Shown here: in pieces, positions 1-5,178 of the stretch
Position numbering within the stretch: the first letter of the stretch is position 1
How the letters are laid out: the number at the start of each line of letters is the position of its first letter
NCBI GenBank assembly: GCA_001725215.1
Contig: MEFT01000122.1
Location: forward strand, 1-5,201
DNA from: Clostridium sp. SCN 57-10
Lineage (GTDB): Bacteria > Bacillota > Clostridia > Oscillospirales > Butyricicoccaceae
DNA: 5,201 nucleotides
Direction: 5' to 3'
Notes under the pieces: generated by a model
Seen by the model: the letters and a program-made list of their open reading frames with translations, nothing else
Databases searched by the model: none
What the model was told of the DNA's origin: nothing
Translations under genes and position numbers: made by a program

Positions 1-238
1 GTCTGGCTTGCAGCAGCATTTTGCGCTCTTGCAGCCTTGCCGCAGCCTGACCGCGACTGAGCATGATTTCCACCTCGGCTTCGGCCTTTTCGCGTATCCG
101 GGCAATCTGCCGCTCGGTCTCCGCCTGCCCCTCGGCATAGATGGCGTCTGCTTCGGCCTTCGCTCGCGTAAGCGTCTGCGCGGAGCGCGCCTCAGCTTCC
201 TCCATAATCTGCGCCAGTATTTTTTCCAATCCCGTCAT
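1..238 (-). CDS. atpE: V-type ATPase subunit E, N-terminal part (runs off left edge)
   Basis: Only the first 79 codons are in the window; the gene continues beyond position 1 (family members are about 190-200 residues). The visible part begins MTGLEKILAQIMEEAEARSA and is an almost uninterrupted Ala/Glu/Arg/Lys-rich helix. This is the long N-terminal coiled coil that pairs with the small G/H-type subunit to form the peripheral stalk holding the catalytic A3B3 head to the membrane stator. The ATG at 236-238 is chosen because it lies about 9 nt after a GGAG ribosome-binding site and 18 nt after the stop of subunit K, within the operon. The family call rests on the coiled-coil composition, the typical N-terminus (Leu-Glu-Lys-Ile followed by Glu/Ala helix) and its place directly after subunit K. 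The C-terminal globular domain that would confirm it is not visible. Confidence 0.88.
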   Translation of the reverse strand, partial: MTGLEKILAQIMEEAEARSAQTLTRAKAEADAIYAEGQAETERQIARIREKAEAEVEIMLSRGQAAARLQERKMLLQAR

Positions 239-256
239 GGCCGTTCTCCGTCAGCC

Positions 257-739
257 TTATACTTGAAGGCCGCTGACACCGGTCACCGCCAAAATGGAAA
301 TGAGAAGCGCTAAAATCGCATAGGTTTCGACCATCGCAGGGAAGATCATCGCTTTGCCGAACTGATCGGGGCGCTTCGCCACGATGGCGATGCTGGCGAC
401 GGAAGCGCGCGCCTGCTTGATCGCCGAGGAGTAGCCGACCACCGCCATCGGCATACAGGCTGCCAGATACATCGCGCCCTTGACCATTGAAATATCCGGA
501 TTGCCGCCCAAAACGCCGATCTGCGTGAATGTGATAAACGCGATCAACAGGCCGTAAATGCCCTGCGTGCCGGGAAGAAGCTGCAAAAGCAGCACTTTGC
601 CGAACTTGGAGGGGTCTTCCGTCACAACGCCCGCGGCTGCCTCGCCGCCCATACTGACACCCTTCGCCGAGCCCATGCCGGACAGCAGCGCCGCCAAAAC
701 CGCACCGATAATCGCCAACACAATACCATACTGATTCAT
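257..739 (-). CDS. atpK: V-type ATPase subunit K (rotor ring proteolipid, double hairpin), probably Na+-specific
   Basis: 160-residue membrane protein of two fused c-type hairpins (four membrane helices, roughly 4-24, 47-77, 86-108 and 130-153), the usual NtpK length. It forms the rotating ring that carries ions past subunit I. The ion-carrying glutamate is Glu138 in PAMVETYAIL; the first hairpin lacks it and has Gln59 in LLPGTQGIYG. Aligning by eye with the remembered Enterococcus hirae NtpK, the Na+ ligands L61, T64, Q65, Q110 and E139 plus Tyr68 correspond to Leu55, Thr58, Gln59, Gln109, Glu138 and Tyr62 here, so Na+ specificity is inferred. The ATG at 737-739 is 3 nt after the stop of subunit I, and its AAGGAG site (9 nt upstream) lies inside the end of that gene, which suggests translational coupling. 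The two hairpins share Gly/Ala-rich GSAKG- and KFGK/QFGK-type segments, consistent with an ancient internal duplication. Confidence 0.96.
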   Translation of the reverse strand: MNQYGIVLAIIGAVLAALLSGMGSAKGVSMGGEAAAGVVTEDPSKFGKVLLLQLLPGTQGIYGLLIAFITFTQIGVLGGNPDISMVKGAMYLAACMPMAVVGYSSAIKQARASVASIAIVAKRPDQFGKAMIFPAMVETYAILALLISILAVTGVSGLQV

Positions 740-742
740 CGT

Positions 743-2743
743 CTACTTCTCCTTTATTTTATAAAACTTTGTCTTTCCCCTAAACGGCGTAAACTCTCGC
801 CCGCCGCCTCCGTAAAACTTGCCGAAGAACTCAACATACTGCAGGCGGTTGGTATGCACATACGCGCCCAGTACGTTGATTGCAAAGTTAAGCACATGCC
901 CCACCGCAAACACAACGATGAAAATGATGACCTTTCCGATTCCGCTGCCCGCCATCGAGCCCATTTTGTTGATGACGGTACCGATGACGCCGGTTGCAAG
1001 CCCCAGCGCCAAAAGGCGCGAATAGGAAAGCACGTCGCTTAAATAGCCTGTGATGCCGTAAAGCGCATAGGCGCCCTTCAGAAGCCGCTTAAACGGGTTC
1101 CTCGATTCCCTGCCGCCCGTTGCAACGATGCCCAGAGCTGCCAGCAGCGCAACCACCGCGGCAATGTTGCCCGTGCTCTTGCTCAGCGTATAGTCCACGC
1201 CAATGACGTTCATAAACTGGGCGCTCGACATGAGCAGCACGACGCACGCCGCCAGAAGCACCATCCAAAACACCGCATCATACAGCCCGTCAAGATACTG
1301 CCTGTTCTTTACACATTGATAGAGCTTGACACAAAGTCCAGCCGTCAGATGCACCAGGCCGAGCACCATGGAAAATACAAGCATGCGCATCGGCTCGGCG
1401 GTAGGCGAGAACCAAAGCGGCGGAATCGACACCGTTTTGCCGAAGAAGGTGGACGATATCACGTCGACCACGTCGCCGAAATAACTGCTGAACACAACGC
1501 CCCAGAAGATGGTGGCTATGCCGCAGAAAAAGAACATTTTCAGGCTGTTTTTCAGCGACTGCTCCATGTTTTTAAACTTCAAGAGCAGAACGCCGCAAAC
1601 GGCCGACAGCACAAGCCCATATCCCGCGTCGGAAAACATGATTCCGAACAGCATATAGTAAAAGAACGCCATGATGCCCGTCGGGTCGACCTCGCCCTTT
1701 CCGGGCGGGCTGAAGCCCTTGGTCACGCTCTCAAGCGGGCGCGCAAAGCCGTTGTTTGCCAGCAGCACCGGAACGTCTTCGTCCTCTGCGGGGTCGGAAA
1801 ACCGCACGTCTGTCGTGAATTTTTCTTCGAGATACGCCTTCAGGTTCTCGCACTCCCGCTTCGGGATATAACCGCTCAGCATAAAGGTGTTGCGCGATTG
1901 CAGCAGCCTTCCGATTGCCGTATATTTCTCCTCGCGCATGGCCTGATAATCGGCATAAAACCGCAGCAGCTCACGCTGATCCGCAAGGCTCGTTAGCTCT
2001 GCTTGCGCCTCTGCGATTTGGTTTTCAAGCCGCGCCATCTCGCCAGCAAACTGCTGCTGTTGTCTTTTCGGCGGAAGCGCGCTCTGCACGCCCGGTTTCG
2101 CAAAACCCTGAATTCTCAGCAGCTCCCCCATACGTTCCGCGTGCTGCTTTAGGCATAGGATGAACACAAATGTTTGGTCTTTGACCTCGCTTAGAATTTC
2201 CGCCTCAAGCGGGGCAAGCTCGCCAAGTGTTTCATACAGGGCGCTTTCTTGCCATTCTCCCGGCAAAACGCCGATAAAGGCCGCCGTTGCGCGCGTTCCC
2301 GCAAAGCTCATCGGCACGTCGAGATTGCTCCACGGCTCAAGCGCCTCCTGCTGAAGCCGCAGTTTGACCATTTCAGCCTTGCACTCCTGCACACTTGCCG
2401 CAAGGCGCACAATCCTATCCGCCGTCTCCTTGGCCTTCTCCCTGAGATGTATGAAGCCATCATACCGATCGGCTGTTGCGGAAGCTCTCCCCTGTAAGGC
2501 CGCCAGCATGGATTTTTTCTCGGGCGCAGCCTCATTCAAAGTTTCCAGTGCTTTCAGCGCCGCAAGTTTTTGCCGATTTAAATAGGAAACCGAATCGAAC
2601 ACGTCGGTTTTCGTAAAAACCGCGTTGTCGCCGTCTTCATCACGCAGTTCGACGATCTCCATACGCTGTAAGGCTTCCAAAATCGATTTTCGCTCTCGCT
2701 TCAGCCCGCAAATACTGATACGCTGCATGGGTACCACCGCCAT
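743..2743 (-). CDS. atpI: V-type ATPase subunit I (membrane stator 'a' subunit)
   Basis: 666-residue stator subunit, normal length for bacterial NtpI/AtpI. Residues 1 to about 345 are the cytosolic arm: a start typical of the family (MAVVPMQRISICGLKRERKS), an alpha/beta globular part, and two coiled-coil stretches at about 95-135 and 225-290. Residues from about 355 to 628 hold seven or eight hydrophobic helices that form the two ion half-channels next to the K ring. Arg576 in LSYSRLLALGLATG is the conserved channel arginine that faces the ring glutamate. The closing motif HTNRLQYVEFFGKFYGGGG (from His630, with Arg633, Gln635 and Glu638) is also a family signature. The ATG at 2741-2743 follows an AAAGGAGG site by 10 nt. 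Another ATG at 2746-2748 is out of frame and only 5 nt from that site. The gene ends 3 nt before subunit K. No frameshift or missing motif was seen. Confidence 0.97.
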   Translation of the reverse strand: MAVVPMQRISICGLKRERKSILEALQRMEIVELRDEDGDNAVFTKTDVFDSVSYLNRQKLAALKALETLNEAAPEKKSMLAALQGRASATADRYDGFIHLREKAKETADRIVRLAASVQECKAEMVKLRLQQEALEPWSNLDVPMSFAGTRATAAFIGVLPGEWQESALYETLGELAPLEAEILSEVKDQTFVFILCLKQHAERMGELLRIQGFAKPGVQSALPPKRQQQQFAGEMARLENQIAEAQAELTSLADQRELLRFYADYQAMREEKYTAIGRLLQSRNTFMLSGYIPKRECENLKAYLEEKFTTDVRFSDPAEDEDVPVLLANNGFARPLESVTKGFSPPGKGEVDPTGIMAFFYYMLFGIMFSDAGYGLVLSAVCGVLLLKFKNMEQSLKNSLKMFFFCGIATIFWGVVFSSYFGDVVDVISSTFFGKTVSIPPLWFSPTAEPMRMLVFSMVLGLVHLTAGLCVKLYQCVKNRQYLDGLYDAVFWMVLLAACVVLLMSSAQFMNVIGVDYTLSKSTGNIAAVVALLAALGIVATGGRESRNPFKRLLKGAYALYGITGYLSDVLSYSRLLALGLATGVIGTVINKMGSMAGSGIGKVIIFIVVFAVGHVLNFAINVLGAYVHTNRLQYVEFFGKFYGGGGREFTPFRGKTKFYKIKEK

Positions 2744-2800
2744 AACATGAACACCTCCTTTGAATCGTGTAAACCGCGTGTGGCTTTCGCATAATAGGAA

Positions 2801-3112
2801 TTAAGAAAAGAGCTCGTCCGTGATAAGCCTAATGGCCTCTTCTTCTCGCTCTTTGGCTTGCAGTCTAAGCGCCGCAATCTCTTGTCCGGCCCGCTCTACC
2901 GCTTCGCTCATCAGCAAATCGCACCGGGCAGCTGCGCTTTGTGTCAGCTCCTCGGCATAGGCCTCGGCCTCGATTCTGCGCTCATCCCTATTTTGCGCGA
3001 CGTCACGCTGCGCCTGTAAAAACAGCGTGTCTCTTTGCTCGGCTGCATCCTTTTCGAGCCGTGCCGCATTCAGTTCGGCCTGCAAAACAGCCTGCATCGT
3101 GTTTTCCGCCAT
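2801..3112 (-). CDS. small coiled-coil peripheral-stalk subunit of the V-type ATPase (G/H-like)
   Basis: 103-residue, charged, Ala/Glu/Arg-rich protein with no hydrophobic segment, predicted to be one long alpha helix (about 10-95). It is the first gene of the operon, directly before subunit I, where bacterial and archaeal V/A-ATPase operons carry the short stalk subunit (AhaH/NtpF/subunit G type). It should pair with the coiled coil of subunit E to make the peripheral stalk. The frame is open back to 3316, but the likely start is the ATG at 3110-3112 (MAENTMQAVLQAEL). That start has a GGGG-containing site about 9 nt upstream and lies about 35 nt after the predicted transcription start; the upstream extension crosses the promoter and terminator and reads as non-protein sequence. 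It ends with TAA and leaves 57 nt to subunit I, the widest gap of the operon seen here. These proteins are weakly conserved, so the assignment rests mainly on position and helix composition. Confidence 0.85.
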   Translation of the reverse strand: MAENTMQAVLQAELNAARLEKDAAEQRDTLFLQAQRDVAQNRDERRIEAEAYAEELTQSAAARCDLLMSEAVERAGQEIAALRLQAKEREEEAIRLITDELFS

Positions 3113-3148
3113 ATCGCATCCCCAATTCTTTCTATTTGCGTGTATTAT

Positions 3149-3168
3149 AGCCATTATATAATATGGCT
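3149..3168. promoter_or_regulatory. imperfect palindrome over the operon -10 region (candidate operator)
   Basis: AGCCAT (3149-3154) and ATGGCT (3163-3168) are inverted arms around a central TATA. 16 of 20 positions are symmetric. It covers the -10 box at 3153-3158 and touches the second TATAAT, a place where a dimeric repressor would block transcription. No family could be named, and part of the symmetry comes from the AT-rich -10 itself. Confidence 0.3.
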
Positions 3169-3181
3169 TGTACCGATTCAA
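3153..3181 (-). promoter_or_regulatory. sigma-A type promoter of the V-type ATPase operon
   Basis: Reading the minus strand, the -35 box TTGAAT (3176-3181) is followed by a 17-bp spacer and a perfect -10 box TATAAT (3153-3158). Transcription should start near 3146, giving a leader of about 34 nt before the ATG at 3112. A second TATAAT lies 9 bp downstream (3144-3149) but its matching -35 (TACAAG) is poor. Confidence 0.8.
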
Positions 3182-3262
3182 TCTTTTTTGCGTTTTCAAT
3201 AGAATGTTAAGTGAAGAATTCAGCGTTTTAAAGCAAATCGACGAATATTTTTGGACATTTTG

Positions 3263-3302
3263 AAAAAAAAGCCCGCATGAAGCTTGCTTCACGCGGGCTT
3301 TT
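3263..3302 (-). terminator. strong intrinsic terminator before the ATPase operon
   Basis: Stem of GCCCGC (3271-3276) with GCGGGC (3293-3298), one A-C mismatch, then TGAAG with CTTCA and a CTTG loop. Four A-T pairs extend its base. On the minus strand it is followed by a run of eight T (complement of 3263-3270), so it stops transcripts coming from the tRNA remnant and the PLP-enzyme gene. The plus-strand side has only four T. It insulates the ATPase promoter from upstream transcription. Confidence 0.9.
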
Positions 3303-3351
3303 GGTCCTCTCGACAAAATTCGAATCTGCGGCCTTGTAGCTCATAGCTGCA
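3302..3351 (-). pseudogene. tRNA 3' half (anticodon arm to CCA) without a 5' half
   Basis: On the minus strand this reads as an anticodon arm (TGCAG, loop CTATGAG, CTACA with one C-A mismatch), a 5-nt variable loop, a T-arm with the TTCGAAT loop, an acceptor 3' strand CGAGAGG, discriminator A and an encoded CCA. It then meets the terminator stem. The spacing of these parts matches a real tRNA exactly. No CCTCTCG-like 5' acceptor strand and no D-arm were found in the roughly 70 nt upstream, so it cannot fold as a whole tRNA. The loop would give anticodon ATG, which is not a usual bacterial anticodon, another sign of decay. It may be a remnant left by an integration at a tRNA gene or simply a degraded tRNA. 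Confidence 0.65.
3311..3335 (+). repeat. 25-bp direct repeat, distal copy (tRNA T-arm)
   Basis: Matches 4590-4614 at 23 of 25 positions, same orientation, 1279 bp apart. It lies in the T-arm and variable loop of the tRNA remnant. The discriminator and CCA positions also align, but the acceptor strand and anticodon arm differ. Together with the other copy it brackets the PLP-enzyme gene, like a pair of attachment-site arms. Confidence 0.6.
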
Positions 3352-3424
3352 TCATAAACATGACAGGCGGAGTGGATGACATACGGGATACGACGGGACT
3401 GGAGGCACGGGGACCGAAAGCCCT

Positions 3425-4486
3425 TTATTGTGCCTTTCCCCGGCTGATGATGGGGAGTATCTCCACCACGTCGCCGTTCCGAACCAGATGGATCCGATCA
3501 AAGGTATTCACTGTGGTACAGCAGTGACCGGGAACACACACCAGCCGGTCGCCGGGTCGCAGGCTGCTGTTTTCCACCAGCAGTGTAGTATGCTCCTCGC
3601 TGAAGGACAGCTCGGCTCCGGGAAAATGGGGGAAGAAGGGCGGACGCTGATCCATGGACAGACTCTTTACGCCGCAGTCTACCACCACCCGGTCGGGTCG
3701 AACGGAAAGCACGGTAGTCAGAATAGTGAGAGCCTGTTCAAAATCCAGATCGAGTGCCTGATAGCTGGCGTCCATAAAGAGATAACTTCCGGTCTGGAGC
3801 TGGGTATAGACGGTGTTTTTGGGTTTGTCGGCCACCGTTCCGGTGCTGCCGCCGCAAACATGGGTCACCGCCAAGCCGTTCGCTTCCACGTACTCTTTCA
3901 GCTGAGCTACCGCAGTCTCGATGGCCTTCAGCTCGAAGCGACGCTTTTGGGCATTTCCCTCGTGAGCCAGATGCCCGGCATAAGCCTGGATTCCCTCGAA
4001 CACCAGATGAAGCTGTCCATCCACCAACCGCGCCAGAGACAGAAATTCTTCAAAATTGTCCGCCCCACAGCGGCGCATGCCCACATCATACTCTACCAGC
4101 ACATGAAGGGTGGCATTCTGCGCGGCCATGGCTTGCTCCAGCGCCAGAATGTTGTCCGTCTGGTCGGCGCACACCGTCAGACGGCATTGTTTTGCCAGCG
4201 CTGCCAGCTGGGGCAGCTTTTCGGCTTGCACCACCTGATTGGCGATGACGATATTCTCCACTCCGGCGGCGGCCAGATCGACCGCCTCAGACAGCTTGGC
4301 ACAGGTGATGCCCGCCGCGCCCCGTTGCAGCTGTCGCAGGGATAGGTCGGGGCATTTATGGGACTTATAATGCGGATACAGCACCATGGAGGTGCCCGCT
4401 CGCAGGGCGTCTACCCTGTCCATGTTGGCCTCCATTCTTTCCAGATCGACCAGCAGCGCTGGAGTCTGCAACTGGAAAATATGCAT
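3425..4486 (-). CDS. fold-type III PLP enzyme, D-serine dehydratase / D-threonine aldolase family
   Basis: 353-residue cytosolic enzyme with an alanine-racemase-like TIM barrel (about 5-235) and a C-terminal beta domain (about 245-345). Lys41 in LYPHYKSHKCP is at the place of the PLP-binding lysine (family form HAKTHK). VEYDVGMRRCG (131-141) and the glycine loop CGGSTGT (211-217) match the barrel and phosphate-binding motifs. TGSYLFMD (232-239) and DCGVKSLSMD (270-279) are also typical. His321 and Cys323 in PGHCCTTVN fit the H-x-C zinc pair of eukaryotic-type D-serine dehydratase, while the D-threonine aldolases known to me have H-x-D. The reaction is thus probably D-serine to pyruvate and ammonia, or cleavage of a related D-beta-hydroxy amino acid; the substrate is not proven. 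The start at 4484-4486 follows a GGGAGGG site; the open frame further upstream only crosses the tRNA. It stands alone, with its own promoter, between a tRNA and a tRNA fragment. Confidence 0.9.
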   Translation of the reverse strand: MHIFQLQTPALLVDLERMEANMDRVDALRAGTSMVLYPHYKSHKCPDLSLRQLQRGAAGITCAKLSEAVDLAAAGVENIVIANQVVQAEKLPQLAALAKQCRLTVCADQTDNILALEQAMAAQNATLHVLVEYDVGMRRCGADNFEEFLSLARLVDGQLHLVFEGIQAYAGHLAHEGNAQKRRFELKAIETAVAQLKEYVEANGLAVTHVCGGSTGTVADKPKNTVYTQLQTGSYLFMDASYQALDLDFEQALTILTTVLSVRPDRVVVDCGVKSLSMDQRPPFFPHFPGAELSFSEEHTTLLVENSSLRPGDRLVCVPGHCCTTVNTFDRIHLVRNGDVVEILPIISRGKAQ

Positions 4487-4531
4487 TGTAATACCCTCCC
4501 TGTTTGTTGTCGGTAAATGATGTTGGTGCGC

Positions 4532-4540
4532 AGTATAGCA
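4532..4540 (-). promoter_or_regulatory. extended -10 promoter for the PLP-enzyme gene
   Basis: The minus strand reads TGCTATACT, an extended -10 (TGn plus TATACT at 4532-4537). It lies just after the tRNA terminator and about 45 bp before the ATG at 4486. No good -35 is visible, since that region overlaps the terminator stem. The leader would be about 39 nt and includes the GGGAGGG ribosome-binding site. Confidence 0.55.
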
Positions 4541-4545
4541 AGAGG

Positions 4546-4580
4546 TAGAAAAGAAACACCTGTCGTTGACAGGTGTTTCT
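4546..4580 (-). terminator. intrinsic terminator of the tRNA-Arg gene
   Basis: A perfect 13-bp stem (4552-4564 with 4568-4580) around a 3-nt loop begins directly after the CCA end of the tRNA. On the minus strand the stem ends in TTTCT and runs on into TTTCT, a short U-rich tail. It separates the tRNA transcript from the PLP-enzyme gene, which therefore needs its own promoter. Confidence 0.85.
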
Positions 4581-4657
4581 TGGTACGCCCGACAGAATTC
4601 GAATCTGCGACCTTTGGAGTCGGAGTCCAACGCTCTATCCAGCTGAGCTACGGGCGC
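4581..4657 (-). tRNA. tRNA-Arg (anticodon CCG)
   Basis: A complete cloverleaf of 77 nt including the encoded CCA (4581-4583). It has acceptor GCGCCCG with CGGGCGT (one G-T pair at the end), D-arm GCTC with GAGC, and anticodon arm TTGGA, loop CTCCGAC, TCCAA. The variable loop has 5 nt, the T-arm GCAGA pairs with TCTGT around TTCGAAT, and the discriminator is A. The anticodon CCG reads the arginine codon CGG. The gene has its own promoter 64 nt upstream and a terminator immediately after it. Read as protein, this stretch gives the well-known false peptide containing APVAQLDRA, which should not be annotated. Confidence 0.97.
4590..4614 (+). repeat. 25-bp direct repeat, copy inside tRNA-Arg
   Basis: Partner of 3311-3335 (23 of 25 identical). 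It covers the T-arm and variable loop of the intact tRNA-Arg gene. Two different tRNAs of one genome can share this much in the T-arm by common descent, so it is not proof of an attachment site. Confidence 0.6.
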
Positions 4658-4720
4658 ATGTCGGTTTGAAACATTGTGAAGATCCAAAAAGTTCATTTCC
4701 AGCTATTTCAAAGCTCATTT

Positions 4721-4749
4721 ATTATACCATGCATTTACGTTTTTGTAAA
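4721..4749 (-). promoter_or_regulatory. near-consensus sigma-A promoter of tRNA-Arg
   Basis: The minus strand has -35 TTTACA (4744-4749), a spacer of exactly 17 bp, and a perfect -10 TATAAT (4721-4726). Transcription would start near 4714, giving a leader of about 57 nt before the mature tRNA 5' end at 4657. The strength fits a stable-RNA gene. Confidence 0.85.
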
Positions 4750-4817
4750 CGAAAGATTTTCATTCACGCAAAATGTGCCGCGCAAATCTCATTTAAAAAT
4801 ATTTACATTTACGCCTC

Positions 4818-4846
4818 TTGACTTCTTTATGCTAACGTGCTACACT
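4818..4846 (+). promoter_or_regulatory. plus-strand sigma-A type promoter
   Basis: -35 TTGACT (4818-4823), 17-bp spacer, -10 TACACT (4841-4846). It points away from the tRNA promoter, about 70 bp from it, so the two are divergent. The predicted start near 4853 precedes a purine-rich stretch and the ORF at 4898. It is one mismatch from consensus in the -35 and two in the -10. Confidence 0.6.
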
Positions 4847-4897
4847 GATGATGAAACAAGGGGATAGAAAGAAGTAAACTGAAAGGGGGCGGCTCCA

Positions 4898-4996
4898 ATG
4901 GGCACGATACAACCTTCGTCCGATTCAGCAGGACAGCATTTTGGCCCTATCGTTTTGCGCGTCGATCGGTCGCTTCTCCGCTCTTCATCCATATGA
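4898..4996 (+). CDS. possible 32-residue small ORF of unknown function
   Basis: It starts with ATG at 4898-4900, 8 nt after an AAAGGGGG ribosome-binding site (4882-4889) and about 45 nt after the predicted start of the plus-strand promoter. The peptide (MGTIQPSSDSAGQHFGPIVL, then 12 more residues rich in Arg and Ser) has no signal peptide, membrane segment or motif that I recognise. It stops at TGA 4994-4996. Beyond it, the same frame is broken by several stops, and a different frame (4941-5171) is open for 76 codons but without a ribosome-binding site. It may be a small protein, a leader peptide, the decayed start of a longer gene, or chance. The promoter and ribosome-binding site are the only positive evidence. 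Confidence 0.3.
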   Translation: MGTIQPSSDSAGQHFGPIVLRVDRSLLRSSSI

Positions 4997-5178
4997 TTTC
5001 TCATTTCGGGTTTATGCGGCCAAATCACCCGCGTGTTTTCCCATCGCACTTGATATAAAATGCCGGACGAAAGGATTTCTATCAACATTCGCTCCGTGCA
5101 AAGCATATGGGCAAGCACCGACTTTTCGGGAACCCTCGCTGAACCGTAATGACGTATTGCAAATTGAATAACAGCAAA
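4997..5178. other. stretch without recognisable gene
   Basis: No convincing coding region was found on either strand. The minus-strand open frame at 4840-5118 has no ribosome-binding site and a peptide without family resemblance. The base composition is similar to that around it, and no long repeats or strong hairpins stand out. If the promoter at 4818-4846 is active, this stretch would be the body or 3' region of its transcript, which would end near the hairpin at 5179-5201. Confidence 0.4.

Noticed and set aside
1316..1996. 226-codon plus-strand open frame opposite subunit I
   Set aside because: The peptide is rich in His, Arg and Gln, as expected from antisense reading of a GC-rich gene, and the other strand encodes a complete subunit I.
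3335..3368. possible three-way junction or riboswitch-like fold downstream of the PLP-enzyme gene
   Set aside because: The short stems (AGCT-AGCT, TCAT-ATGA) are only 4 bp, and most of the region is better explained as the anticodon arm of the tRNA remnant.
3428..4345. 305-codon plus-strand open frame opposite the PLP enzyme
   Set aside because: It is antisense to a gene with clear family motifs, and its translation lacks any recognisable domain. It is a by-product of codon bias.
4487..4696. N-terminal 70-codon extension of the PLP-enzyme frame
   Set aside because: It crosses the tRNA-Arg gene, its terminator and the gene's own promoter, and the peptide contains the familiar false tRNA translation (APVAQLDRA). 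The ATG at 4484-4486 has a GGGAGGG ribosome-binding site.
4738..4751. small hairpin (CGTTT, TTGT loop, AAACG) over the tRNA -35 box
   Set aside because: A 5-bp AT-rich stem is too weak to call a regulatory site.
4840..5118. 92-codon minus-strand open frame
   Set aside because: There is no ribosome-binding site before its ATG, no family resemblance, and it runs through the plus-strand promoter region.
4941..5171. 76-codon plus-strand open frame
   Set aside because: No ribosome-binding site and no recognisable motif. It could be a frameshifted continuation of the 4898 ORF, but nothing in the sequence supports joining them.
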